Below are positions 34,941 to 43,515 of a stretch of DNA of 64,000 nt, in pieces; within the stretch, counting starts at the first letter, position 1, and each line of letters begins with the position of its first letter. The stretch is from positions 620,001-684,000 of the forward strand of contig NZ_CP107935.1 of the NCBI RefSeq assembly GCF_036038375.1, given 5' to 3'. Position numbers and translations under genes: made by a program. The DNA comes from Streptomyces sp. NBC_00414 (GTDB taxonomy: Bacteria; Actinomycetota; Actinomycetes; Streptomycetales; Streptomycetaceae). The notes under the pieces were generated by a model, which saw only the letters and a list, made by a program, of their open reading frames with translations, was not told the origin of the DNA and did no database searches.

Positions 34941-35981
34941 CTACAGCTCCGCGGTGACGCCGGGCGGCCACACCAGGGTGGTGGCGGCCCAGGCGAGCCC
35001 GCTGCCGAAAGCGACAACGAGCACACGGTGCCCAGGTTTCAACTGGCCCTCGTCCGCGGCGTGGGCGAGCAGCAGCGGGATGGAGGCCGCCGCGGTGTTG
35101 CCGACGTGGGCGATGTTGGAGGGCGTGCGCTCGGGCGGGATGCCGAGTGCGTCGGCCACGGAGGCGGCGATGCGCCCGTTGGCCTGGTGGACGATCAGCC
35201 GGTCGACCTCGTCGAGCGTCCACCCGGCGGCCTGTGCCGCGTCCCGGGCGGCCTGGCTCATACGGCGCACCGCGTGTCGGAAGACCTCGTTTCCGCGCAT
35301 GTGAACGAAGAAGTCACCCGGAGGCGCGGTGTCCCGCCGGTCACGCTCCCGGGCCCCGCCGGCCGGGATGACGATGGCGTCGGCGAGCGAGCCGTCGCTT
35401 CCCCAACTGAAGGGTCCGAGGCAGCCGTCCTGCCCACCGAGCCCGGCCTCCAGGACGACGGCTCCCGCGCCGTCGCCGAAGAGAGGGGCCGTGGAGCGGT
35501 CGTCGGAGTCGATGATCGCGGACATCGTCTCCGCGCCCACGACGAGGACCTTCCGGGCGCTGCCCGCGTGGATGAGTCCGGCGGCGACGGCCGACGCGTA
35601 CACGAACCCCGCGCATCCGGCGGTGACATCGAAGGCGATCACGTCGCGCAGGCCGAGCCGGTGGGCGACCGCGGGCGCGGTGGCCGGGCAGTGGTGGTCC
35701 GGGGTGGTGGTGGCCAGGACGACGGCGTCGACGTCCGTCACGCCGGCCGACCGCATGGCCCGGCGCCCGGCTTCCACGGCAAGATCCCCGGTGGACACCG
35801 ACGTGTCCGCGCGGCGACGCTCCTCGATGCCGATTCTCTCCCGGATCCATGCGTCGGTGCTGTCCAGCCGAGAGCACAGCTCGTCGTTGGTCACGCGACG
35901 GGGTGGAAGATGGGAACCCACACCCGTCACCACTGCGGCCGGCCCCTGCGCATCACGGAGTCCCGCACTCGAAACATTCAT
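34941..35981 (-). CDS. 3-oxoacyl-ACP synthase III (FabH-like, KAS III)
   Basis: A 346-residue thiolase-fold condensing enzyme with the complete KAS III triad: C123 (TAGCAGF), H265 (VHQANGRI) and N295 (HVGNTAAAS). FabH itself condenses acyl-CoA with malonyl-ACP; specialised homologues start polyketides or transfer acyl groups. The dedicated ACP and hydrolase immediately downstream argue for a specialised rather than housekeeping role. The ATG is preceded by no obvious ribosome site and abuts a palindrome (35981-36003), so the promoter, operator and leader are very compact. Confidence 0.9.
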   Translation of the reverse strand: MNVSSAGLRDAQGPAAVVTGVGSHLPPRRVTNDELCSRLDSTDAWIRERIGIEERRRADTSVSTGDLAVEAGRRAMRSAGVTDVDAVVLATTTPDHHCPATAPAVAHRLGLRDVIAFDVTAGCAGFVYASAVAAGLIHAGSARKVLVVGAETMSAIIDSDDRSTAPLFGDGAGAVVLEAGLGGQDGCLGPFSWGSDGSLADAIVIPAGGARERDRRDTAPPGDFFVHMRGNEVFRHAVRRMSQAARDAAQAAGWTLDEVDRLIVHQANGRIAASVADALGIPPERTPSNIAHVGNTAAASIPLLLAHAADEGQLKPGHRVLVVAFGSGLAWAATTLVWPPGVTAEL

Positions 35982-36003
35982 TCACTAAGCGTACTTGAGT
36001 GAA
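35981..36003. promoter_or_regulatory. Palindrome at the KAS III start
   Basis: TTCACT (35981-35986) and AGTGAA (35998-36003) form an inverted repeat with additional AG/CT symmetry inside. It overlaps the first base of the KAS III start codon and occupies the place of its ribosome site, in the 158-base divergent region shared with the gene starting at 36140. A repressor bound here would block expression directly. Confidence 0.45.
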
Positions 36004-36139
36004 ACCGGAGAGTTACCGGTGAGCCTGGATCCCGTTGGGGCGCGATGCGTTCGGGGGAGTTCGAACCGTCACGAACAGGTTCATATAGGCTGCGTACGCT
36101 GCCCTTTGTAGCCTTGTCCTTCCCCAGGAGAGTCTCCCA

Positions 36140-37402
36140 GTGACCGTAGTGACCGCTCAAACCGAACCGGCCGTTCCGCCCGCCGACCAGGTGCCCGGAC
36201 AGGCGACTTCAGAAACCGGGGAGTTCTGGGTCGAGCCCGCGACGTCCGTCGACGGGAGCCCTGCGGCAGGGGCGCGCGCCGAGGTTCCGGCCGCCGGGGC
36301 GCACGACGAGGCGCTGACGGATGAGGCGCACGACGACGTCGCGGTCGCGCAGGACGACGCGCACGCCGGTCCCGCGCCGGACGACGCGCACGACGACCTC
36401 ACGGCGGACGACGTGCACGACGATGTCGCGCGGGACGCCCAGGACTTCGGGGCGTACGTGCGGGCGGGCGGCTGGGCGTTCGCGCTGAAGGTCGCGCGCA
36501 GCGTGCGGCCCGGCGGAGAGACGGCGGGCGAAACGCCGAAGGTCTCCGCGAAGGCCTTCGCCGGGCTGGCCGGGTGCTCGCCCGAGCGGGTCATGCGCTA
36601 CTACAAGGCGTGGGACAAGGCGGCCGACGACGGTCTCGTCCCGTACTTCGAGGCGCTGGCGCCGGGCCAGGAGGTGGAACTGCCGGACTCCGACGTGTGG
36701 CACTCGTACTACGTCTCGCGGTCCAGCGCCTCCTCCGAGCGCGGCACGGCGATCGCGGCGGCGGCCGAGGCCGAGGGCATCCGGCCGACTAAGGCCCTGG
36801 AGGTCGCCGAGAATCCCACCGCGCTGCGGGCGGCGATCCTCGCCGACCCCTCCACCGCGAAGGCGGCCCGGGCGGCGCTCCTCGACCGGATCCAGGAGGA
36901 TCCGGCGCTGCAGACGGAGATGGCCCGTGACATCGCCCGCACCGACGACCTGAAGAAGGCGGTCGCCTCCGAGACGCAGGCGGCGAGCCGCATCGGCTAC
37001 GTCCGCCAGATCGTGGAGAACGGCCAGGTGAAGACCCCCGCCGGGCAGACCATCGACGCTCCCGCGGAGCTGCGCGCCGAAGCCGAGCGCCACCTGTCGC
37101 TCATCGACGAGCTGGACGAGAACGAGGACACCAGCGAGTGGGCCTCCGAGGCGTTCGACTCGATGAAGGACATCGTCGCCCAGACCATCCAGGCGGACCC
37201 CGAACTCCGCCTCCAGGAACGCCGTACGAAGTTCTACAGCAGCCTGCAGAAGGCGACCAAGGTCTTCGAGGAGCTGACCTTCGACGACGTGGACGACCTC
37301 GACACCATCTACGAGGACGACATGCTGCAGCGCCTGGAGGAGCTCCAGGCGGCCATCACCACCTGCATCACCGCCCTGCGGAAGGCGGCACCGGGCGAGT
37401 GA
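36140..37402 (+). CDS. Conserved-looking actinobacterial protein of unknown function with HDD repeats
   Basis: A 420-residue soluble protein. Residues ~55-100 are an acidic, His-rich repeat region (AHDEALTDEAHDD, DDAHDD, DDVHDD). Residues ~105-185 contain a helix-turn-helix-like stretch (VSAKAFAGLAGCSPERVMRYYKAWDKA). The C-terminal half is helical and acidic (IDELDENEDTSEW, EELTFDDVDDLDTIYEDDML). No membrane segment or catalytic motif was recognised. Its own promoter is suggested by TATAGG at about 36084 and GGAGAG before the GTG. Metal binding by the HDD repeats and DNA binding by the central segment are only ideas. Confidence 0.75.
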   Translation: MTVVTAQTEPAVPPADQVPGQATSETGEFWVEPATSVDGSPAAGARAEVPAAGAHDEALTDEAHDDVAVAQDDAHAGPAPDDAHDDLTADDVHDDVARDAQDFGAYVRAGGWAFALKVARSVRPGGETAGETPKVSAKAFAGLAGCSPERVMRYYKAWDKAADDGLVPYFEALAPGQEVELPDSDVWHSYYVSRSSASSERGTAIAAAAEAEGIRPTKALEVAENPTALRAAILADPSTAKAARAALLDRIQEDPALQTEMARDIARTDDLKKAVASETQAASRIGYVRQIVENGQVKTPAGQTIDAPAELRAEAERHLSLIDELDENEDTSEWASEAFDSMKDIVAQTIQADPELRLQERRTKFYSSLQKATKVFEELTFDDVDDLDTIYEDDMLQRLEELQAAITTCITALRKAAPGE

Positions 37403-37442
37403 GTGTCGTGCCCCGGCGGGGGCGGGGTGCCGCCGGCGGCCG

Positions 37443-38294
37443 TCACTCCTCGAAAGGCGCCGCGAACAGTAGATCCTCCACCGTGGGCACCGGGAATTCG
37501 GGGATGTGACGGCGGCCGACTTCGGCGAAGGGGTGCGTCAGCACCGACATGGGCTTGGTGCGGCACAGCGAAAGTATGTTGTCGAGCGCGTCCTGCTTGA
37601 ATCCTTCCCTGGGGAATACGGCCAGTATTTCCTCAAGGGCGTCGGACGGAATTCTCCGCAGTTCGTTCCCCGTGAAATCCAGTCCCGATCCCACGGAGAT
37701 CATCGCGATCTCCGGACGCTTCCGGGTCGCGATACCGGCGTTGGTGTGCAGGGCGATCGCATCCCAGACGACCGCCACGCGCTCGGCCGGCATGCGCTGT
37801 GCCCGCAGGAACCGCTGTGCGGCGTCGGCGCCGTCGACCTCGAAGCGCTCGGTCGGTGTCCGGTACGCCTCGACCAGCCCGAGGTCGTGCAGGGCCGCGG
37901 CGACGAACGCGAGTTCACGGTCGTAGCGGACGCCCTGTCGGTCGAGCAGCAGAGCGCCGAAGAGATACGTCCTCATGACGTGGTTGAAGAGAGTCCCTGA
38001 GGACACGCTCCGCACGAACCGCGCGGTGCTGCGGGCCAGTTCGCTGGTGGGGATGCGGACTCCGGCCACTGTTCCGGGCAGCTCGTCGGCGGTGCGGCCC
38101 GAAGCGTTGCCGGGCGATGCCGCCGCTCCTGTCGCCGCGGCGGCGGGCGGACCGGACACCGCGGTGGCGAGCGCGGAGGTGGCGCCCATCGCGGCGATGC
38201 CGGCACCACGTCCGAGCGCCGCGCGCCTGGTGACGCCTCTCACCGCGTCACCCTTGCCGGAATCGCTCTTACCGAAATCGCTCTTGTCGAACAT
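37443..38294 (-). CDS. Tat-exported HD-domain protein (cyanamide-hydratase-like)
   Basis: A 283-residue protein. The twin-arginine signal TRRAALGRGAGIAAMG is followed by an Ala-rich hydrophobic run (residues ~21-60). The mature part is an HD fold: NHVMRTYLFGALLL, LHDLGLV (HD pair), VDGADAAQRFLRAQ and WDAIALHTNAG match the HD layout of cyanamide-hydratase-type (Ddi2-like) proteins. Most of that group are cytosolic, so export is unusual. AAGG lies upstream of the ATG. A TetR gene lies 110 bases upstream in the same direction. Confidence 0.8.
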   Translation of the reverse strand: MFDKSDFGKSDSGKGDAVRGVTRRAALGRGAGIAAMGATSALATAVSGPPAAAATGAAASPGNASGRTADELPGTVAGVRIPTSELARSTARFVRSVSSGTLFNHVMRTYLFGALLLDRQGVRYDRELAFVAAALHDLGLVEAYRTPTERFEVDGADAAQRFLRAQRMPAERVAVVWDAIALHTNAGIATRKRPEIAMISVGSGLDFTGNELRRIPSDALEEILAVFPREGFKQDALDNILSLCRTKPMSVLTHPFAEVGRRHIPEFPVPTVEDLLFAAPFEE

Positions 38295-38357
38295 GTGAAG
38301 AGAGCCTTCTCGTCGGCGGTTGTTGCCAAGAGCTTAGGAATGGCACCGAACAGCAAA

Positions 38358-38398
38358 CAGTGGCGAAAGTGCCGATAAACTCCGGATTCTCGCCACTG
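38358..38398. promoter_or_regulatory. 9-bp inverted repeat upstream of the exported HD-protein gene
   Basis: CAGTGGCGA (38358-38366) and TCGCCACTG (38390-38398) are perfect inverted copies 23 bases apart. They lie just past the TetR gene stop and upstream of the HD gene. This could be a TetR operator or a weak terminator for the TetR gene. Confidence 0.45.
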
Positions 38399-38404
38399 CG
38401 GCGG

Positions 38405-39148
38405 TCAACGGGCCTGTTCCGCCGGCGGAATCCTGCTGTGGATGTCCTGGATCGTGTTCCGCATCCCCATGCGGAAGATCTCGGCCTGGTGTTCACCGAG
38501 GAACGCGGTGTGCCCGAACACCTCCAGGACGACCAGACCGTGCATGTGCCCCCACGCGCTCATGACGAGAGCGGTCACGGCAGTCGGCAGAACCTGTTGG
38601 CCTGTCGGTGGCAACTGGCCCAGATATGCGAGGAACTCGGGCGACAGGCCCGGGGTCTCGGTCGCGGCCAGTTGTGCCGGGGTGAACCCGCCGAACAGCT
38701 CGTGCTCGAAGATCGCGCTCATCCGGCGCACCGCCTGGGTGGTCGCGCCCTCAACTGGCGCCTCGTAGTACCGCAACGGCGTTCCGTATAGGAGCTGGAA
38801 CAGCTCGGGATGGTCGATGGCCCACCGCCGGTACCCCTCGGCCGCGATCACCACACGCTCCAGCGGCGAGCCCTCCGGCGTGGTGTCGACGGCGGCCTGG
38901 ACGGCGTCGGCCAGGGCGTCGTACGACTTGGCGACGAGCGCCGTGACCAGCTCGTCCCGGCTCGGGAAGTAGTGGTAGAGCGCCTGCACGGTCATGCCCA
39001 GGTCCCGGGCGACCGCGCGCAGGGACAGGGCCGCGGGACCGTTCTCGGCGATCTGGCGCTCGGCCGCTTCGAGGATCTCCTGAGTGGCGGCCGCTCGGCG
39101 CCGCTGGCGCAGGGTGGGCGGGGCGGCTACGTGTTCGTCAACGGGCAT
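38405..39148 (-). CDS. TetR-family regulator (WHG-type C-domain)
   Basis: A 247-residue protein. The N-terminal TetR helix-turn-helix (LSLRAVARDLGMTVQALYHYFPSRDEL, residues ~45-70) is followed by a ligand domain with WGHMHGLVVLEVFG, the WHG-like signature of TetR_C_13. The start at MPVDEH (39148) is preferred to an upstream ATG that adds 25 non-family residues. It is divergent from the MMPL transporter gene across an AT-rich 244-base region (39195-39245), the usual arrangement of a repressor and the exporter it controls. Confidence 0.92.
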   Translation of the reverse strand: MPVDEHVAAPPTLRQRRRAAATQEILEAAERQIAENGPAALSLRAVARDLGMTVQALYHYFPSRDELVTALVAKSYDALADAVQAAVDTTPEGSPLERVVIAAEGYRRWAIDHPELFQLLYGTPLRYYEAPVEGATTQAVRRMSAIFEHELFGGFTPAQLAATETPGLSPEFLAYLGQLPPTGQQVLPTAVTALVMSAWGHMHGLVVLEVFGHTAFLGEHQAEIFRMGMRNTIQDIHSRIPPAEQAR

Positions 39149-39392
39149 GAGGCGACCGTACGACGCCGACTCCGTGCCCGTACGGAGAAGTTGCGAACCG
39201 TCAGAAAAATCTAACACTGCCAAATCTTCCTTCTTCTCACTAACGTCGTGGCCGCGACGACACGCGTGTCATTCCCTCGCATCGGCCCCTGCCTGCCGGG
39301 GTGAGAACCGATCGCGGGGACCGTGTTGGGCCCCCCTGACAGCGCCTGCTGCTCGACGTCGCTTCCACGTAGGGAAACAAAGGGGATTGTCC

Positions 39393-41630
39393 GTGTTTGA
39401 ACGCATAGCCGAGCTGGCGATTCGCCGGGCCCGGCTGATACTCGTCGTCACCGTCGTGGCGGTGGCTCTCATGGGTGTCGCGGGTGCCGGCGCGTTCGGC
39501 AAGCTGCTGGGCGGCGGCTACGACGACCCCGCCTCGCAGTCCAGCCGTGCCGGGAAGGTCATCGACGAGAAGTTCGGCGGGGAGTCGAACCTGGTCCTGC
39601 TGGTCCGTGCCTCCGAGGGCCGCGCCGACGACCAGAAGGCCCGGGAGAGCGGCCGGACCCTGGTGGCCGACCTCAGGAAAGAGGAACACCTCAAGAACGT
39701 GATCTCGTACTGGGACACGGACAGTCCCAGCCTCCTCTCCAAGGACGGCCGGGAGGCCGTGGTGCTCGCCCACGTGGAGGGCGAGGGCACGGAGCGGGAC
39801 GAGAACGCCAAGAGTGTCATCGACGCCTACGCCGGTCCGTACGAGGACGCGTTCACGATCGAGGCCGGTGGCGGCGCCGCGGTGAACAGCGAGATGGGCA
39901 AGCAGTCGGGCGAGGACCTCGTCCTGGCCGAGACCATCGCCGTGCCGCTCACCCTGCTGCTGCTCCTGGTCGTCTTCGGCAGTCTGGTCGCGGCCCTGCT
40001 GCCGCTGGTGATCGGGATCGTCGCCATCGTCGGTACGTTCGCGGAGCTCTACCTCCTCGGCAGCATCACCGATGTCTCCGTCTTCGCGATCAACCTGACC
40101 ACGGCGCTGGGCCTCGGTCTCGGTATCGACTACGCCCTGCTGATGGTCAGCCGGTTCAGGGAACAGCTCGCGGCGGGGGCGAGCGTGGACGACGCCGTCC
40201 GGCAGACCATGAGCACGGCGGGCCGTACGATCGCGTTCTCCGCGGCGACGGTGGCTGCCGCGCTCGGGGCGCTCATGGTGTTCCCGCAGTACTTCCTCCG
40301 CTCGTTCGGCTACGCCGGGGTCGGTGTCGTCGCCATCGCAGCCCTCAGCACCCTGTTCGTCATGCCGGCCCTGTTCGTCGTCCTGGGAGACCGCGTCAAC
40401 AGCGGGCGTCTGCCGTGGGCGAAGCGCGGCCGCACCTCGACCCGGGAGCCGATGTGGGGGCGGCTCGCCCGCACCGTCATGCGGCGGCCCGCCCTCACCG
40501 CCCTGCCCGTACTCGCCGTACTGCTGCTGGCAGCGGGCCCGTTGCTGGGCATCACCTTCGGCACACCGGACGAGCGCGTGCTGCCCGAGGACGCCGACAG
40601 CCGCCAGGTCTCCGCGGTACTGCAGAAGAACTTCGCCGGCAACGACGACGCGGCCCTGCACGTCGTCCTCGGCCGGTCCGTGGACAAGGCCCCGCTGCGG
40701 TCGTACGCGGTGGCACTGTCCGAACTCGACGGTGTGGTCCGCGTCGAGGCCAGCACGGGAACGTACGCCGACGGAAGCTCCACCGCGACCGGGCCCGGCA
40801 ATCCGGCCCTGGGCCGCGCCGACGCGCAGCAGATCAATGTGGTGAGCGCTCTGGCGCCGAAGTCGGACCAGGCACAGGACCTGGTGGACGAGGTGCGGGC
40901 GCTCACCCCGCCCGCGGGGGCGGACCCGCTGGTGGGCGGAACCGACGCGGTACTGGTCGACTCGAAGGACTCCATCGCCGGCCGGCTGCCGCTCGCGGTG
41001 GCGCTGGTCGCCCTCACCACCTTCGTCCTGCTCTTCCTGTTCACCGGCAGTGTCGTGCAGCCGGTGCGTGCGCTGGTCCTCAACATGATCAGCCTGGGAG
41101 CGACTCTCGGCGTCATGACCTGGATCTTCCAGGACGGCCACCTCTCCTCGCTCCTCGGCTTCACCGCGCAGCCGATGGACGTTTCGATGACCGTGCTGAT
41201 GTTCTGCATCGCCTTCGGTCTGTCGATGGACTACGAGGTGTTCGTCACCAGCCGCATCAAGGAACTCCATGAGGCGGGCGAGGACAACGAGTCCGCCGTG
41301 GCCAACGGTCTCGGGCACACCGGGCGCATCGTCAGTGCGGCGGCCTGCCTGCTCGCGGTGAGCTTCTTCGCCTTCGGGACGGCCAAGCTCAGCTTCATGC
41401 AGATGTTCGGCCTGGGCAGCGGGCTGGCCATCCTCATCGACGCCGTCGCCGTACGTGGGGTCCTCGTACCCGCCGCGATGCGTCTGCTCGGCCGCTCGGC
41501 CTGGTACGCGCCGCCCTTCCTGCGGGCGTTCCACGGACGGTACGGCCTCAGCGAAGGCGGCCCCCGGAGCGCGACGGCACCGAGTCCCGCGGCCGAGCCG
41601 GTGCGGGAGAAGAGCCCGACCGAAGTCTGA
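39393..41630 (+). CDS. MMPL-family RND-type transporter
   Basis: A 745-residue membrane protein with two repeats of one plus five membrane helices and extracytoplasmic loops after helices 1 and 7. Motifs include GGYDDPASQS early in loop 1, LGLGIDYALLMVSRFREQL and the second-repeat equivalent AFGLSMDYEVFVTSRIKE, with Asp-Tyr pairs for proton relay. GTG at 39393 has AAAGGGG at ideal spacing; TTG at 39387 is too close to it. Family members export lipids or drugs. It is likely repressed by the divergent TetR protein. Confidence 0.93.
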   Translation: MFERIAELAIRRARLILVVTVVAVALMGVAGAGAFGKLLGGGYDDPASQSSRAGKVIDEKFGGESNLVLLVRASEGRADDQKARESGRTLVADLRKEEHLKNVISYWDTDSPSLLSKDGREAVVLAHVEGEGTERDENAKSVIDAYAGPYEDAFTIEAGGGAAVNSEMGKQSGEDLVLAETIAVPLTLLLLLVVFGSLVAALLPLVIGIVAIVGTFAELYLLGSITDVSVFAINLTTALGLGLGIDYALLMVSRFREQLAAGASVDDAVRQTMSTAGRTIAFSAATVAAALGALMVFPQYFLRSFGYAGVGVVAIAALSTLFVMPALFVVLGDRVNSGRLPWAKRGRTSTREPMWGRLARTVMRRPALTALPVLAVLLLAAGPLLGITFGTPDERVLPEDADSRQVSAVLQKNFAGNDDAALHVVLGRSVDKAPLRSYAVALSELDGVVRVEASTGTYADGSSTATGPGNPALGRADAQQINVVSALAPKSDQAQDLVDEVRALTPPAGADPLVGGTDAVLVDSKDSIAGRLPLAVALVALTTFVLLFLFTGSVVQPVRALVLNMISLGATLGVMTWIFQDGHLSSLLGFTAQPMDVSMTVLMFCIAFGLSMDYEVFVTSRIKELHEAGEDNESAVANGLGHTGRIVSAAACLLAVSFFAFGTAKLSFMQMFGLGSGLAILIDAVAVRGVLVPAAMRLLGRSAWYAPPFLRAFHGRYGLSEGGPRSATAPSPAAEPVREKSPTEV

Positions 41631-41667
41631 CCGAACGAGCCCGAGTCCCGCTGTACGCGGCCCTGTC

Positions 41668-41700
41668 GGAGCCCTCCCCGAGTCGCAGGGGGAGGGCTCC
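41668..41700 (+). terminator. Hairpin terminator after the MMPL gene
   Basis: A 12-bp perfect stem (ggagccctcccc / ggggagggctcc) with a 9-base loop lies 38 bases past the stop. It sits between convergent genes and could act on both strands. Confidence 0.8.
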
Positions 41701-41741
41701 TGGCGCTTCACACGCCCTCGTCCACGCCGCTCATTCACCCC

Positions 41742-42893
41742 TCATGTGTCGCGCAGTTCCATGTGAAGTCTGGCGGCCTGTCGTGTGAGGTGGTCCCGTT
41801 CGGGGATGCTGGGCGCCGATCGGGCGGCTTCGACGTAGAGCCGTGCCGCGGTCGTCCGGTCTCCGTCGCGCTCGTGCAGGTATGCCGCGACGGCAGCGTG
41901 GCGGGGCAGCGAGGCGTCGAGTTGCGCCAGGGCGGCCAGGCCGGCCCGCGGACCGTCGGCCTCGCCCACCGCCACGGCCCGGTTGAGGCGGGCCACCGGG
42001 TTGCCGGTGAGACGTACCAGCTCGTCGTACCACTCGACGATCTGCACCCAGTCGGTCTCCGCGGCACACGGGGCGTCGGCGTGCAGCGCGGCGATGGCGG
42101 CCTGGGCCTGGAACTCGCCCAGGCGGTCGCGGGCGAGGGCCGCCTGGAGCACGTCGACACCTTCGGCGATCAGCCGGGTGTTCCACAGACCGCGGTCCTG
42201 CTCGGGCAGGGGTACGAGGCTGCCGTCGGGGCCGGTCCGTGCCGGGCGCCGTGCGTGATGGAGCAGCATGAGCGCCAGCAGGCCCGCGACCTCCTCGTGA
42301 TGGGTCCTGGCCGCGAGGTGGCGGGTGAGCCGGATGGCCTCGGCGGCGAGGTCGACGTCGCCGGAGTAGCCCTCGTTGAAGACGAGGTAGAGCACGCGCA
42401 GCACCGTGGCCACGTCACCGGACCGGTTGAACCGGACGCCCGAGACGGTCCGCTTGGCCCGGCTGATCCGCTGGGCCATGGTGGCCTCCGGCACGAGGTA
42501 GGCCTGCGCGATCTGCCGCGTGGTCAGGCCGCCGACCGCGCGCAGCGTGAGTGCGACGGCCGAGGCAGGTGTCAGGGAGGGGTGCGCGCACAGGAAGTAC
42601 AGCTGGAGCGTGTCGTCGGTGGCCTCGCCCGGGCCGGGCACCGGCTCGCGGTCGACGCGTACCTCACGGTGCCGTCGGGAGGTGTCGGCGCGGGCGGCGT
42701 CGAGGAACTTGCGCCAGGCCACGGTGACCAGCCAGCCCTTGGGGTCCCGCGGGGCGTCGTCCGGCCACCTGCGCACGGCCTCGATCAGGGCCTCCTGCAC
42801 GGCGTCCTCGGCCGCCGCGAAGTCGGCTCCGCGGCGGACGAGGACGGCGAGCACGGTGGGGGTGAGGGTCCGCAGCAGGGACTCGTCCACCAT
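41742..42893 (-). CDS. ECF42-type RNA polymerase sigma factor
   Basis: A 383-residue sigma factor. Region 2 lies at the N-terminus (AEDAVQEALIEAVRRWP, GWLVTVAWRKFLDAARAD) and region 4 at ~115-160 (LTLRAVGGLTTRQIAQAYLVPEATMAQRISRAKRTV). A ~200-residue C-terminal extension (LYLVFNEGYSG, LLALMLLHHARRPAR, ARLNRAVAVGEADGP) is of the DUF6596/TPR-like type seen in ECF42. This group has no anti-sigma factor and is linked to DGPF/YCII proteins, exactly as here: the DGPF gene ends 3 bases upstream. The target promoters are unknown. Confidence 0.92.
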   Translation of the reverse strand: MVDESLLRTLTPTVLAVLVRRGADFAAAEDAVQEALIEAVRRWPDDAPRDPKGWLVTVAWRKFLDAARADTSRRHREVRVDREPVPGPGEATDDTLQLYFLCAHPSLTPASAVALTLRAVGGLTTRQIAQAYLVPEATMAQRISRAKRTVSGVRFNRSGDVATVLRVLYLVFNEGYSGDVDLAAEAIRLTRHLAARTHHEEVAGLLALMLLHHARRPARTGPDGSLVPLPEQDRGLWNTRLIAEGVDVLQAALARDRLGEFQAQAAIAALHADAPCAAETDWVQIVEWYDELVRLTGNPVARLNRAVAVGEADGPRAGLAALAQLDASLPRHAAVAAYLHERDGDRTTAARLYVEAARSAPSIPERDHLTRQAARLHMELRDT

Positions 42894-42896
42894 GTG

Positions 42897-43304
42897 TCAG
42901 TCCGTGGTGCACGGGTGCGCGGACAGGAACGGGCGTACCTCCAGCCACTCGTGGATCGGCTTCCCGCCCGCGCCCGGAGCCGCCGACAGCTCACCGGCCA
43001 GTTCGAGCGCCCGCTCGTAGGTCTCGACGTCGATCACGATCCAGCCGGCGATCAGGTCCTTGGTCTCCGCGAACGGGCCGTCGGTGACCGGCGGCCGTCC
43101 CTCGCCGTCGTGGCGCACGAAGGTGCCCTGCGACGAGAGTCCCTGGCTCTCGACGAACTCGCCGGTGCCTTCGAGCCGCGCCGCGAAGTCCTTCATGTAC
43201 TGCACGTGCGCCGAGACCTCGTCCGGCGTCCACCGGTCCATCGGCACGTCGTTGACCGCTGCCGGCGCGCCCCGGTAGTGCTTGAGCAGCAGGTACTTGG
43301 CCAT
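42897..43304 (-). CDS. YCII/DGPF-domain protein, partner of the ECF42 sigma factor
   Basis: A 135-residue protein. The DGPF signature is VTDGPFAETKDLIAGWIVIDV, and the N-terminus is MAKYLLLKHYRG. The second of two tandem ATGs (43304) has AGGGAG at best spacing; 43307 is the alternative. DGPF proteins are co-encoded with ECF42 sigma factors across actinobacteria, and their biochemical role is not settled. It is the first gene of the two-gene leftward operon. Confidence 0.9.
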   Translation of the reverse strand: MAKYLLLKHYRGAPAAVNDVPMDRWTPDEVSAHVQYMKDFAARLEGTGEFVESQGLSSQGTFVRHDGEGRPPVTDGPFAETKDLIAGWIVIDVETYERALELAGELSAAPGAGGKPIHEWLEVRPFLSAHPCTTD

Positions 43305-43515
43305 CATGTTCTCCCTGGTGCGGTACGGCCCCTTGTGGCCGTGTTCACTGCGGGGACGGAGCCACGCGCGGGTTCTCGACATTCCCCGAGGATCCTTTTC
43401 CTGCCGGATTCCGTCGGGCTTCGGGAAAGCATTGCGACCATACCCGTGCCGGTGCATCCGACAGTCCGCTTCGTACGGAATGCTGGGCATCTGGCAATGA
43501 CCGGCGAGGGGCTTC

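Noticed and set aside
41742..42893. LitS-type sigma factor controlling carotenoid genes
   Set aside because: The ~200-residue C-terminal extension and the coupled DGPF gene identify the ECF42 group instead. Adjacency to crtY is not evidence of control, and no LitR-like regulator is present.
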